Source of the DNA: Myoxocephalus aenaeus
Lineage: Eukaryota > Chordata > Actinopteri > Perciformes > Cottidae
DNA: 64,000 nucleotides
Reading direction: 5' to 3'
Assembly (NCBI GenBank): GCA_038501785.1
Contig: JBAMJR010000040.1
Location: 2,195,001-2,259,000, forward strand
Shown here: positions 48,501 through 62,748 of the stretch, piece after piece
How positions within the stretch are numbered: position 1 is the first letter of the stretch
Layout of the letters: each line of letters starts with the position of its first letter
Notes under the pieces: generated by a model
Databases searched by the model: none
What the model was told of the DNA's origin: nothing
Seen by the model: only the letters and a program-made list of their open reading frames with translations
Program-made: the position numbers and the translations under genes

Positions 48501-51500
48501 CATTTTGCCACAGTGTGTGTCTTTTTTGGAGTCAAACAGCCACGGAACAGAGAGTATAAAGCCCTCATAAGTATATGATTGTCTCCAGGAGGAGAGGAAA
48601 GACTCACACTAACCAATCGTCTTGTAATAATTATAAAAGTTCAGGCACAGTCTCTGTTTATTTGTCTCTATTTTTACGAGTTTATCTTCGTTTTTAAAGC
48701 TCCAGATTAATAAAATAACAATGTTCTGTACATTTTAGTGCTGTTCCACACGAACATGCACAGGCATATAAACTGAGCACATATTACCACGAGCACATAG
48801 GTCCACGCGAACACAAAGAGACACAGGCAGGCAGGAAAAAGACATTCTCCTGTGTTATTCTTTCCTCTACTCGGTCATTTAGAATAACAGCATAGAGTGA
48901 GAAGCTAAGCGCGATGACGACATTAGATCTCAAAACAGTGTTGAATTGTTGAAGTGTCGAACACGCCGGGATGTCTTTACTTTGGAAAGTCTCCGGAGTC
49001 GCTTGGGTGATTTTCGCTCATTTTCTCCACCACTGTCATTGGGAGCAAGAGTCTCGTCTGCAAGAGACAACAAGGAGGTTTTGACAGAGTCAAGATTTGT
49101 AGCGTGTGTGTGTGTCCACATCCACATTTCTTTACCCACATTTCTGTCTGCTCTCCACATAATTCTAAATCTGTCAAATATCTCCAACTAAAACAGGATC
49201 TCACCAGGACTTTGGTGTAATATCTTAATTTAGTACAAACGCTTGTGTCATGGTGACGAATAGTTAAAGCAGATGTTTCCGAGACATTTCATTCATGAGA
49301 TATCATTGCCTCATTCAATTTTATTTGCATTATTCTGCACACTCGTCTCAGCGCATTTAACATTTTTAATCGCTGTTGTAAAGCATTTTATTTAGATTTT
49401 TGTTATCTTGATCATCTGAGATACAGTAAATGTAACCTGGATTGTTACTGGGAAGTCAAATTTAAAGCCAGGTTTTGTCCCAAATTCAATTTGCTGTTTC
49501 AGAAATGTCACTGGCAGATCGAGTGAACAAATAAAAAAGCAAACAAAAAATAGAAATAAATCCTAGTCCTGTTTTTAATCTCACCACGGGGAACAACAAC
49601 CGCACTATTAGTTTGGTTATCCAGAGAGTTATGCACATCTTCTTAATGGTCAGAGTCATTCTGTTCTCAATAAGTGGCTGAGTGCTCTGCTCTTTGTTAC
49701 TCTTTCTAGTAACAAATAGCTGAGGTTGGTCGCGCTGGTACGCAGCGGTACCCAGCATGCCACCCGGTGCCACAGAAGGCTGTAAAAAAAAAGACTGAGA
49801 CTCTTAGGCCTGAGCCATGTGATACTGAAGTTATGCCAAACAACAGAACAAAAACATTATCATATTGTATGAGAGTGGGACTGGATGTGCAAATGGCCAA
49901 CTCCTTTACTTGAAGAATTTTTTTTTTTTTACAAGAAAAATCTCACTATTATCTTGTTGTTATCTTCATGTACATTTTTATAGCACTTCTGTATGTTCTG
50001 TGCATAGTTCCCATTATAATGAACCCCTCCATATGCCACTTTGTCTGCTGTTATTTTATTGAGCTTGAGTGTTTCTGGGGACAAAGCCTGCTCCCCTCTG
50101 CTGGCCAGGAGCTCACAATGCCACTTTCTGAACAAGTTCTAAGTGCTTTTATTAATGTTGTTTATTCAGGGAGGGGAGGGAGAGGCAGACGTTCTAGGAC
50201 ATTTGTCGAAAAATATACAAGTGTACAGTTTTAGAGCACACCAGCAAACACACACTTGAAGCATGGCCCCTAGAAAACTACTCAAGCCGTACAAATGGTA
50301 CTTCTTTCCAGCTCTTCTTCCTCTCCTGTGGAGTAGGGGATGCGTGACAGACGTCATCATCACTCTCTGTCTTTACACCGCTTTGCACATCCTATTTTTT
50401 TTCTTTTCATCTCTTAACCCCTGCATGCTTGCACATGTGTTCCCAAGATGGATCACCACACAGGGTCTTCTGAGAATCCCTCACAGAGTTCTGCACACTT
50501 GCAGACAAACATATTACAATGCTTGCAGATATGTACTGTCAAGTGTTGATCTCCGTGACTCAGACGTTATGTGCTTTCATGACAAAACACAAGGCATGTG
50601 CTTCAAAAATACACCCAGATTGCAGACTCAATTCTTTTCTTTTGTGATTCATTGATTTTTCAACCCCCTCTCTCAATCTTATGTGCCCTTCCCCTCTATT
50701 TCTCCTCTCCTTCTTTTCTTTTCGCTCCCTCCTCCTCTTTTCCTGGCCTCCGGGGTCCCAGTGCTGCTAATTCGGCCTTATCAGTGCAGTAATTTAGCTG
50801 CCACAGCTTGGGTTTCTGTTGCGCGGCGAGCGGCCCCATTGTCCTGCCCTGCTGTTGCTGAGATAAACCCTCAGATTGAACAAAGTCCGCGCTGACCTTT
50901 ACAAACTCCCAAATCTCGCTCTGTACACCCCACCAACAGAGATTCTCTCTGCTTCAAGCTCTTTTCTTAGGGTGGGAGGAGGGGGGGCTCGGGACACATC
51001 GAGTGGGAGAGGGACGGCAAATGAGTGTGTGTGCATGTGTATGCGAAAGAGTGAGAGTGTGTGGGGTCAGGGTGGATTGAGTGAGCGTGAGATGGACAGG
51101 GGAGAGGGATTAAGATGGCTGACTGAGCCTGTCTATATTTCCAATGGCACTTTGCTCTGAGAGGGAGGCCGAGGAGGAAAAAGTGCACTGCAAGCAAATC
51201 ATTCAAGTATGCTGTTTTCTGTCTCCGTCAGACTGCGAAAGAAGGCTTTTGTGAGCCACAATCTCTGACCTTCCTGCCTTCAACGTTCAACCAGAAATAT
51301 GATTTATTTGACGTAAAAGAGAGTTTGAGTTCCTGGTACTTGCTGTTGATTTCCCTGAAACGGCTCATTCAGAGAATCCTGACAGAAGCGCTGTTGAACC
51401 CCTCGTCTTACCTCCATTGTTATCTATCATGTCCCTCATTCCTTGGCAGAAGGCCCAAGAGGAGTCTGTCGAGATTGTTGCTTTGACACACAGTGAAACG

Positions 51501-53305
51501 GCAAGAGAGGAACGGTTGAAGCCAAGTGGCTGGGGAGTGGATGGGGTGGGGGTCAATCCTGTGCCGGGGAGGTTTTGGGAACAATGCAACAGGAGTACCT
51601 CTCCATTGTGAACCACTGTCATCCTTCAGAAGCCACTCGACGAGCTCTCCATGCCGCAAATCCTCTCCGCTCTCTGTTGCAGCCGTATGCCGGTCAGGCA
51701 GGGAACCTCATCAAAAGGTCTTGGAGTTGGGGATTGAGACAGAGCGGGTGGAGGGAGGGAGGCAGTATGGTGGAGAAGAGGGGAGGAAAGTGTTGTTAGT
51801 GTAGAGTTAGGGTGGTGGTGTGTGCGTGGGAAGGGGTGATGTGGCGAGGGGCTGTTGCATACCAGGCCCTAAGAGTTCAGGTGTGGGCTTCAGAGTCAGT
51901 GATGGAAGATTGGAAAGAATCTGCACCACTCAAGCTGATGGTCAGGGTGGCCCTGTGTTCATCCCACCCTTCATCCCTCCATCCATCCCTCCTCCTTTCC
52001 ACCTACCCCGCCCACCACCACCTGCCTGCAAGCCACCACCAGTGTTCCCAGGGAGATGAGCGCCACGGAGAAGAAGGCCCACAAGGGATTAACTTTTCAC
52101 ATGGCTGGGAGTCCTCGTCTCAAAAGACCTGACAACCCCAGACGGCTTGATTAAAAAAGAAAAGAAGAGAAGAGGAAAAGAGGGAGGGAGGGAGGGCACA
52201 GGAGGAGGAGAAGAGGGGGAATTCTTCACATGATGGCCCTGAGAGAGGGATTTTGGATATTGGGTGTCTTTTTTTCCCTTCATCCAAAGCCCCCATGTCT
52301 TGGTTGAGAATGAGCAAATTGTTCCTCCTGTTCTCTCGGCAGGCCCTGTGTTGCCCTGCCTAAAGATGTGGGTGGGCAGCAGCACACATTGTTGACTCCT
52401 GTCAGGAAACCAAGAACTGTCCTTTAGTTTAAAAGAAGAAAAAAATAATGACCAAACCATCAAAAAAATCAGAATATTCATTCTTCAATTCCAATTTTCT
52501 ACTGTGATTGGACTATGTCATGGTGTATTCTTTTTGTAATATTTCATTAATGCGTCATAAAAGCCCCTCCGTTGTTCTGTGTATGTCAGCATTGCACTAC
52601 AGTTGAGAAAGACATTGGCAGAGAGACTCTGCGAACCGTTGCCGGCTTAAAGTTCTAGTGTTCAAGTGGCAAGGCGCCCTATTTCCCCTCACTCTATCCC
52701 AGATAAATTGGGCCTCTCAGGTTTGTCTGTGAGAAAGAGAGGACAAAAATCAAAACAAACGCTCCCACTGAAGTGAAGATGGGAGAAGGGGTTAGCTTTC
52801 CTCTCTGGCTAACGGATCAGCAACTCAACCTAGCGGGACAGCGGGCCACTTAATACCTCCCATCTTGTCCAGGTAACAGAGTGGCCCGACAGGGGGGTCA
52901 GGGAAGGTAGCAGGGTATCGTCTTACAGATCACCGCTCACCCTCTGGCTTCCTCCTCATGGCTCACTTACCCTCTTCTCATCTCCGCTGATGGGGCACAC
53001 TCACCTTCTCTTCCCACACCCCTCAGAGAGGATACAAACATCCATTGACAAAGTTGTCCTGGATGTTTAGACACAGTTTCTCTCGAAAGGTCTGCTGAGA
53101 TGAACCAAAATCTCTATAAATTCTAACCGACGACTTCAATTCCGATAACGATTTCTTCAGTTAGTTCATTTGAGTTCATCTGTATTGATTTATATGGGGA
53201 TATTGGCTTAAGGTGAGAATAGGGCAATTGGTATACAACACAGAACGATAAAGACGATGAAAGTAACACAGAGGGAAGGAGTTAGGGCAGAATGCATAAT
53301 TACAA

Positions 53306-53308
53306 CCC

Positions 53309-53339
<31 letters not shown>

Positions 53340-53349
53340 ACACACACAC
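53306..53349 (+). repeat. Poly-C run followed by (CA)n
   Basis: About 20 consecutive C (53306-53325), then about 12 CA units. The complementary strand carries a 20-base G run. Confidence 0.95.
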
Positions 53350-54349
53350 GTCTGTTTAGTAACTTATGCTGTCAACACTAGAAGTGCAAAGGACAAAACA
53401 TGCCATATTCAAGAGGTGACTAACAGTCAATTGACCCCAATATCAGCCAGATTTCTCATTAATCTTGCTGCTTACCCACCATATGGCCTCAGCCTCCAAG
53501 GAGGCTCTGAACCTATTTGTTGTGCACTTGACCTTGCTTCTGGACCCGGGGGAACGCAGGACTTGAGTCCTGTCCTCCAGGATGTTGTGGGCCTTTCTTC
53601 CTGGTCTACTGGATAAATAGATGATTTCACAGAAAGATGAACAAAGCTCCAGTGATCTTACAGTGACCCACAGTTGGTTTGTGTTTTTCACATGAAGAAA
53701 CACAAATCAACATAGAATGAATAAGAAACGCATCGCCAAGTAGACTTCATGTGAAGGTGAATAAGAACTGTTAAACTATGATAATATATCATCTTGCAAT
53801 AAAGCTGACAGTGTTGAGTTGTGCTGAAACGATTAGCACTTGTATTGTGTTGTTTTACCCTAATGGACAAAAACAAGGCGTAGTTGCAGTCCTTTCGTCG
53901 AGACAAAAAGGTAAGAGATGAATGAAACCTATGTTGCAAACTTGTGGAGATGCTAAGGGTATCTACACATTAAGAATGACACACACACAGACACACACTA
54001 TGGCATTTATCATGCATGTATAAGAACTTTGTCTCTGTGGAGTTTTGGTATGTAAATGATGTGATGGCTTTGGTCCAATCCATCAAGACAGGTTGTGGAA
54101 GTGATCCAAATTGAAAAGCACATCACGTCTCACAGCAGGCTGCACAGTGTATTAATGTGAAAAAAGTAACAAAAAGTATGTAAAGTATGTGATCTCTAAT
54201 AATAATCACTCAAAGCTTGGACCCCTGCTATTCCTGAAGTGACACAAATGACAGAACTGATATGATATACTGACTCGCATTCTTCTGACCCTCTCACTAA
54301 ATCAGTATCCAATCAGTATTTCTTTGTCTGAGTACTCCTTCCCTGCAGC

Positions 54350-54620
54350 ACAGCTATCATTAAGTGACTCATTTAGGCCACTACAGGTAGGCCCACATCG
54401 TTGCCTGCTGGTGGCTTTTAATGGGGATTGGAGTTCTTTCTACCCCTATAGTTTGGCACTGCATTAGTGCCAGAAGACCCAGCAGTGAGCCTTTAACCTG
54501 CGGACGACAGGGCCATGATTATGTTCACCGCAGGGTAGACATGGCCAGAGGACACTCAGCTATACACACAAAGGGGCACATGTATAATGAATTATGTGGA
54601 CACCGGGGCAATTATCAGCC
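54350..54620. promoter_or_regulatory. Candidate conserved non-coding element
   Basis: Non-repetitive block with words such as TTAAGTGACTCATTTAGG (AP-1-like TGACTCA at 54365-54371), GCATTAGTGCC and ATAATGAATTATG. Low confidence. Confidence 0.25.
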
Positions 54621-55280
54621 TATGTTTTTCACAAGTCAGTTACTTTTTCATTTCAGGCGTTTCATTTCAAATTTGACATTTTTATGAATTCCATTTGTTT
54701 TGTTTTGCCGCGTTCCAGTGAGGTATTGTTTGATGATACTTGTTTGTGGACACCTTTGTTAGTAACAGGATTGAACATTTCTTCTCTATACATCCCGCAT
54801 ATCTTAATTGGAAAATGCTTCAATTGGAATAAGGCCTACTTTTGTGAAATATGGCGTTAACATGACGCATGTCAAATTCAGATCATTGTTATATTCTGAA
54901 TAATATTGGAATATTAATGTGCATTAAAACCAAGTCATTGTCTCTTTTAATGTGATTTTTGAATGCTGTGAGGAAACAAAATTCTATTTGACTCCATTGA
55001 ATTGGGGTGCAGGCAGAAATCTCAAGGATGAATATCTCAACATTGGGCCAAATGTACTCTCCGCTTACACTTAAATTGATTTTGATTGTTGAACTTACAC
55101 AAGTACACATAGATGCATGTACGCACATATACACACATTAAATGTAGGGTTTTCACAAAATAGGCACACTTATTCTGCCTGTCCCATTTCCCTCCTCTCC
55201 ACTACATCAGCTCTACAGTTACCATGTTTACTGTCTCTATTCAATTACTGACTCTTTCTCTCACTGTCTCTTTTGCACGC

Positions 55281-55284
<4 letters not shown>

Positions 55285-55354
<70 letters not shown>
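55285..55354 (+). repeat. (CA)n microsatellite
   Basis: About 35 CA units, preceded by a short CACGCACACG lead. Confidence 0.97.
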
Positions 55355-55356
<2 letters not shown>

Positions 55357-55463
55357 AGGATCCAGTCGTATTTCAAGATAATTCTCGCTCCTCTGGTCTC
55401 AGTATCCTGAGCCACTAGACACTGAATGGACCACAGGGAAAGCTGATCTCACAGACACATATT

Positions 55464-55514
55464 CACACACACACACACACACACGCACATGCACACACAT
55501 ACACACACATACAT

Positions 55515-55590
<76 letters not shown>
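55464..55590 (+). repeat. Long compound (CA)n microsatellite
   Basis: About 127 bases of CA with GC, AT and ACATGC variants in its first third and a clean run of about 37 units at the end. Confidence 0.95.
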
Positions 55591-55592
<2 letters not shown>

Positions 55593-58500
55593 CTGCGTGT
55601 GGTCCCACCATTTCAGTCCTCACCGTATTTTTTAATGCTTCATAAGGTCTGAAGGTCAGGGTTTTAGACTTAAGACTAATCTTTTAAATTCCTCACTGTT
55701 TCAGCCCCTTTTGTCTCATCTGAAGTCACCTGCCCACCTTTATCGCTTTCACTTCTACTGTTTCTTTTGTTTGCAAGATTTTGCCTCTGTGTGACTGCTA
55801 AAGGTTAAGTTGTTTTCTTTCCCATCTTCCTCTCTTTCTATTTTCTTCTTTCTTTTCCTTCCCTCTCTTTGCATAATTCAAATCAGAATCCCCATGTGAG
55901 CACCTTGCTCTTGACCTAGCTCAGAAAGCTCCTGATTGATTTAATAGCAGTCCTTGGACCTGGAAGGTGGGCGTCTTCAAGGAACTCTGGTGAGAACGGT
56001 GTGCGTATGTGTGTGTATGTGCAGTGTGTGTACCACCGAAGGGTGGTTGATTAGAACTGACCCCAAGAGTGTCGGGAGGAAAAGAATTACATATATGCAA
56101 AGTGGATGTGTGTGCTTGCATAATTGGGGCAGAGAAGGAGTGCAGAGGGGTCAAGTAGTACAAATGGTCAGAGGAGTGATTTCAAAGTCTATAAAAGACA
56201 CACAAACACTCACTAGGTATATATGTCTAAGGAGCACTATGTCTCTTTTGAGGTTAGAGAAGTGAGGCTGTGATGGAAAAATGTCCCATCCCTATCCCTA
56301 GTCAGGGAGAGCAAACCTGTGGTTTGCAGTGGGAAGCTCCCATATTGAAAGGCGTGTATGCGCATGAAGCATTACATTACTGAAAAAGAGCTTACGTGCT
56401 CCGTCTGCTTGCCCTTGGCAAGTAAGATTTAAAATATCAGTTGGCACACAGAAGTGTAAATGCAAGCCGTCATGTTTTGCCGAAGAGGCCCAAATGTGCA
56501 CAAGGCTAAGTCCTTCAACAGTGGGATTGCCCTAGCATTAGCCAAAGTCAGGAGCTCCAAAGTAAGGCCAGCTAAGGTTGGGGTGAGGCCTGGCAAACCC
56601 AAAGATTGAGTCTGAATTAGGCCCACCATTCAAAGCAACTGAAAGGAGTTCCTGAGCCTCCTATTCTCTACCAGCAAATTGGGAGGAAATCTGGCTATTG
56701 TGCAGAGTTTTGAAGAGGCTGGTGGTGGGGAGGGGGGTGCACACTGTGCTTACCTATAGATGAGAGTGGACACAAAGGATGCTGGGACATCCAGGAGAGG
56801 CTTTGAAATCCCTCTTGGCTGGAGATGGAGGCGGCCTGGAGTAGCTCCTGGTGAAGAAAAGGTCAACAGTGCCCCGTCAGCACAGACACCGAACGCAAGG
56901 GGGTTTAACTTGACTATGTGGAAGGGATGGAAGAGATGTGAACGATTAGAATTAGATTTCCATCGTTTGAAAAGAGTTATGATGGTTTACAAAGAGTACT
57001 AAAAGTATCCTAGTTTTGGTATTTTTAACAGGTGTTGTAGCAGATTTTAAAGTGATACTCCAACTCCAAACTTGTTTCTTCGTTTGTATCAAACATCCAC
57101 TGTAGGCTGTCGAACGTTGTCAGTTCCTTCCTGTGGTCAGCTTGAAAAATAAAAGTAATAACATCTATAGAAACTTCTTACACCACCATGATCCACTTTT
57201 TGGCAACTATGAACATTTTCTGAATTTTGCCAATCACAGCAAGGTAAGCACATTTTACATAAATAGATGACAAACTTCAGGAATAAGGTCCATGATCTGC
57301 TGTTTTCCCTTTCCATGGAGCAGCTGAGCTTCTTAAATGTGTGTGACAAAGTGACAACAAAGCAACTCCTGATGTTGATGATGATGATGACGATGTCAAT
57401 CTTTTTGGAGCACTTTGATGGATGAGGATTGATGTGACCTACGCTGAATTGTGCACACGTACACACGTTTTTTGTGTATGAGAAAAGACAGACAATCCCT
57501 CAGGCTAAATAGTCAGGCTATCACCAGGCACACACACACACAAACGCACGTTTTTTGTCAGGCGGCGTTACACTGAAGCCACCCTCTTCCTGATCAGCAG
57601 TGCAGCCCGGGGCTCTTCCGGAGTCTCTCACCCCTACGAGAGTCCAACTCCCCCCCTGTCTGGCCTACTATACCAATGCCACCCCTCTCTTCTTATTTTC
57701 TCTCTCTCTGTCTTTCTCTCTCTCATTAATCAATGTCAAGCCGTTCAACAACAAGGCCGGCATTCTTTCCCTGCCTGCCTCCTTGGTTCCTCGTATATGT
57801 CATTGTGCCCTGACCCTCCCCCTCCACCAACTCAGCGGCCACCACCATCCTTTCACATGGCCGCAGATCCGAAACCCAGGCCCACGCTGCCAACATGAAA
57901 GGTTGTTCAGAGGGAGCGTAAGGAAGAGGAGAAAAAAAAGTGAGGAGGAGGCATTTTTCTCACTTCTATCTTTTCTTCCTCCCTTTTCCTGCCTTCCTCG
58001 GGCCAGGGGGAGAAAGGGATTCCATAGTCACTTACATAATTCATGGGACACACAAGAGAAAACGGGCCATTGAGCAGTAAAAAAAAGTTTGGATGGAGCA
58101 GTCATGGGGGGTGGAGGGACATGTATGCCAGTCTTTGTGCCCCCGGACCCATCTTCCCTGCCTCTCTCCATTCATCACCCCTCCCCACACACACAGTCAT
58201 TGTCCCATGTTCGTCATTAACCTCTGGTGTAAGTCGGCCGCCTCTCTCCCTATCAAGACGTGTCTCCATGGGAAAGAAATCATTTCATCAGGCCTTGGCA
58301 AACCGGGCAAATGGAGGTTTCATGGCCCCTTTACTTGCTGATGTTGAAATTTTGATGGACACCGCAGACGCAAAAGTCATTAACCAGAGCGCGCTGTAGC
58401 TATCAAGGCGGAGAAAGGGAGAGGCAGGGCTTTGCTCAGATGAAATTAAACTTGATTATGGTGGGGCGATGCTGACGTTAGCCATTGGTACTCTGACATT

Positions 58501-58846
58501 CTCTGACATCTTCACATGATGCTCACACATGTAAGACACACAGAGACCTTAACATCAGCACCTTCAGTGTTTCTGGATGTCCCATGGGCACTTTATTGTT
58601 ACTCTTGGGTGTCCGTTTCATAGTCACATGCCGCATTCGCTCTTTGTTTCTTTCCATACTGCATTTCCACTGTTAACCTGAAAATAAGTAAAGCAAATCA
58701 CAGACCATCCTATCACTAATACCCTGTTTAAACACTTAATTGTCCGCGTTTACATTGAATAATGAGACCACTTCTCGCTTGAGCTCCTCGGCATGCCGTT
58801 TGTTTACAAAGAAGCGGATTGTCTCCAAATCAGCAGTCATTTGGAG

Positions 58847-58858
58847 GGGGGGGGGGGG
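58847..58858 (+). repeat. Poly-G run
   Basis: About 12 consecutive G within a G-rich patch. Similar shorter runs occur near 1144 and 3685. Confidence 0.85.
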
Positions 58859-61800
58859 CATGTGCTTGGAAATCCTTTCTCTCTCTGCGACCTCCTTCCC
58901 CGAGCATCTGTATGTATTTGTTGTACTAATGAACGGAACAAAAGTTTCCGGGGGCCCTGTGGAAGGGAGGGAGGTGGGGGGGTGGAGACGGTTTGTGAGG
59001 GAGAACAGCCATAAGAAGGCTGAAGTGGAGTCCGCTGAGTGGTCAGTCGCCATGAGGTTGACGGTGAGAGAACAGAAGACAGCGAGAGTGATGGAGACTT
59101 GACCCGGCAACCTCTCCTCTCCTTTCTCCTGCCTTTTCCTCCAACCCCTACTCAACCCTTCTCTTTAGATGATAGATGACCCTCGCTCTCATTCATGCCA
59201 AAAGCCCTTGCAACCCCCCAGACCTCCAAAGTCATATGCCTTTTGTCTACACATTTGCACATGCACGCGCGCAACACAAACACACACTATCGCGGCCGTC
59301 TAGCCAATCTCCTCGATACAGAGACTCCGAAACTCTCAACCTTTCCTGCAGACCTTGTCATAGAAACACACACATACAGACACACACGCTCACTGTCAAT
59401 CCCACTGAGACCTTTACCTCCAGGCAGCAGGTATGGATTTGTAAGGAGTAGGAGACGAATGAATGGATGGATAGACAGATTGGGAGAAGGGCAGGTAGAA
59501 AGGTAGCCATGGAGGAGTGCAGAACTGACACTGGGCAGTAAATTACTTTGCCAATCAATCTTCCCTCTGGGTACCCTTGACGAAAGCTGTCCAAACTTTC
59601 CTCCACTGCTTTAAGTAACCCTCCTACAGTTTGTCAGCAGAGGGCTGGGAAATAGGGTGGACAAACAGGTCGCAAGATTAAATGTTGCTGGGAGCAGAGA
59701 GGAAAGGAGAGTAAAGGACCAAAGGAAGCAGGGAGAGAAAGGTCAAGTTTGGGAGAACATGTGTAGACATGCGTGAAGGGAGAACGGGGCAGAGTTTGGA
59801 TTTAAGACGAGGGAGACTGTGCTGTGAGGATGGAAAGGGGCGCTCATACAGTATAAAACATGGAACTGCTGAGAAAGGTTTGCACCAAGGAATGCGTTCC
59901 ATTTCTTCTCACCCTAGGTTCAGTAGCTTCTAACAGACATGCACACAACTAGGCTCATGGGTCTTCATGGGTGGCATGACAGGATGACACGCTGTGACTT
60001 CAAACATGTGACACCTCCCAATTACAGCACACTGCAGGGTTAAGGCTACAGGGATCTGGGGCTGTTTGTGACACATAAACTAACTTTTTCTAACTACTTT
60101 CTTAAACCATTTCCCCTGTTTAGCAACATAGGCAACAGGTGGAGATCTCCCAGACCACATGCATGCATAATACACACAAACATACACACAAAGCCACATG
60201 CACCCATAGAACGACTTCTTTTTTACACTTGTTATCTGGCAAGTTTGAGTGTGTCTCTGCCCAGAACTGTGAAGAGAGAGTAAGGGCTGTTAGGAATGTT
60301 AATTTGGTTAATTTGTTGTTTTATATAAGCAAGGGATGGATGGGGGTGGTGGTGGTGCAGCAGCGAGGGCAGCACACACACTGTGTGTTTGGGTTTGTTG
60401 GGGGTAGGTTGTGTTGGAGGGCGAGGGTAATGCTGGGTGACAAGGTCCCGCTCAGTGATGCAGATGACTCCCAACCAAGCTATTTTTCTTCAAGAAAATC
60501 AGGCAAAAAACCATGACGGTCGGAGAGCAAGAAGCGCCCCATGCCCATAGAAGGTATTAAGATGTCTCTGATACATAGCTGCCCTCCTCCTCCTCCCCCC
60601 CATGTCTCTTATTCTCAGTCACTCTCTCTCACTCCTCAATCTGGGATGGTGGCCAAGTGCCACCAAGGACACTAAGGCTAATAAATCATCCTTGTTTCAA
60701 CATCTGCCCAATCCCAACGGGCTGCCCACCACCCCACCCCTTGTGAAGATGGGTCCTTGGCTTTATTCCTCTTTCAGCATCTCTCCATACTCCCCCATTG
60801 ACACCCCCTCCCTGACTGACAAAACGTCCATTGTTCCATGCCCAAGTGAAGAAGAGACCCTCTTTTCCCCTCTTTGACAAAAGCCGTCTGAAGCCAAGAT
60901 GGGGACTGCCAGCCGAGACGCCTGGGACCCGGCAGGGGTGCCCCTTCTCCCCCTTCTACTTTTCTCCCGCCTTCTGGTTTAACCATTCCTTGCTCTCGCT
61001 CTCTTTTTCACTTTTAATACTCCCCTCCTGTGGGGGTCACTCACTCAGCTCGCCCCCACCCTTTTCATAGTGGTGAACTCTCAGCCTCGCATAAAGACAT
61101 CAAGTGACAGCAGTGAGAGAAAACAGCCAGATTTGGCAGAAAGAGATATTCGACATGGCTGTCAGTGGCCATTCTGCATGCCTTTTGTTCCCTTGGGTGT
61201 AGTTGAAATAGATAAATAAACAGTCATAGGCTGAAAAGCCGGGATCAGGCGCTTGTCGCATTTATTCATATTGAACGGAGAAGAAAAAGAGGCAAAAACC
61301 TGCTGCTGCCAATTAAGAAGAATGAGACAAAACTCAATTCAGGGTGTTTAGATTTGTTTTCACGGCTGAGGCTAAAACTAAGCTATTCAGGGGCTTTATG
61401 TGTTTGCTTTAAAGATGGCAGTAGGTCTTTAGCATTGTGGGTGTCTCCATGTGGCAGAGAAGATATGGGAAGTTGTCTCTGGACTCATCAGTTAAGAAGC
61501 ACTCTCTCCACGGTTACTCACAAGGCTTCATTTAGTGTGAATGAACAGCCCTTTTTCCCAGCACCTCAAGCTCACCCCCAACAACGGGGAGTGCCGCCCA
61601 TAACTGTGCACGGGCCAGCCTCCGGCCACATTCACAGGACCGTCTGCTTATAAAGAACAAAGTCACACCACTTTGACTTTTCAAGATACTTTGAAGATGA
61701 TGCTTGCCAGGAAACTCAGCATTGCAAAGATGTGCTGTTTTCGTTCATTTCGTAGCTCGAATCTTGTTCTTCGCAATTTTAGGACAAAACAGACTTAATA

Positions 61801-62089
61801 AATTGAATGCATGCATATACGTCTGCTCCTTTTTTTAAATATAATTCATACTTTGCAGCTGTGCAAAAGCAACATATTTCACGACATTAATTGCAAGAAC
61901 GTTGCTTTTTACTCAAAGAACAATCACAACACCAGGGTTAAGAATGTGGTATTCATAATTATTACATCAATAAACCCTACATTGTTCAAACCTTTATGCA
62001 AATGTTTTCATTTTACCGAAACTACTCAAGCAGGGGAGAACATTTACCAACAAGGCCCTGTGATGAATTAGTCAATTAGTGTTAGTGGC

Positions 62090-62560
62090 ATTTTTTGTTT
62101 CATATTTTATTCTGAATTATGTAGATTGGGCACTGTAATTAATGTTTTTTTTTGCGTTTGAGTCATTATGCATGGAAATATATTTGCCTCTAATTCAGAG
62201 CGTTGAGTGTTTGCTCATTAAAAATGGCAAGGGTTTCAGAATGGGAATACATCTCCACAAAGGTTTCTTGATATAAATTGCACACCACATTCCAGTACCC
62301 ACGATTCACATGTTTTAGTCTTTGCAATTTCTCTCAACAGAGCATGATCAGAGTAAATTCATATCAGATATCATGAATACAAATACTCTGTAATCGGATT
62401 TTCCGCTTCTGGGCCGACCGCATTCCTTCACAGCTCTTCTCTTCCCCTGCAAAACATTTAGATTTCCAATTAGCCCCTGAGAAGAATGGCTAATTTACCA
62501 CAGCGAGCAGGCGCCTGATGTCTCAATCTGCCGGGTGTCAGCACTGTGAAAAGGAGAGCT
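62090..62560. promoter_or_regulatory. Candidate conserved non-coding element
   Basis: Repeat-poor, AT-rich block with ATTATGCATGG (from 62165), CTCTAATTCAG (from 62188), GCTCATTAAAAATGG, CAATTAGCCCC and GGCTAATTTACC near its 3' end. Texture resembles a long vertebrate enhancer. Motif-based only. Confidence 0.35.
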
Positions 62561-62731
62561 CTCATGTAGGTACACACATACTAATAGAGACACACAAGCC
62601 AATGAAAGTAAGCACGCTGTAGTGTGAGTGGTGAGAACAGATCCAATCCAGCATGGGGAGTTGAAGAAAAGTATTTTTTTTTATTTTATAAATGAATGCA
62701 ATGCAAATAGGGGAGCACTTTCAAAAAAGTT

Positions 62732-62748
62732 AAAAAAAAAAAAAAAAA
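62732..62748 (+). repeat. Poly-A run
   Basis: About 17 A. No recognisable retroelement body precedes it. Confidence 0.8.

Noticed and set aside
57600..58073. 157-codon + strand open frame
   Set aside because: The sequence is pyrimidine-rich with no domain and no consistent coding signal.
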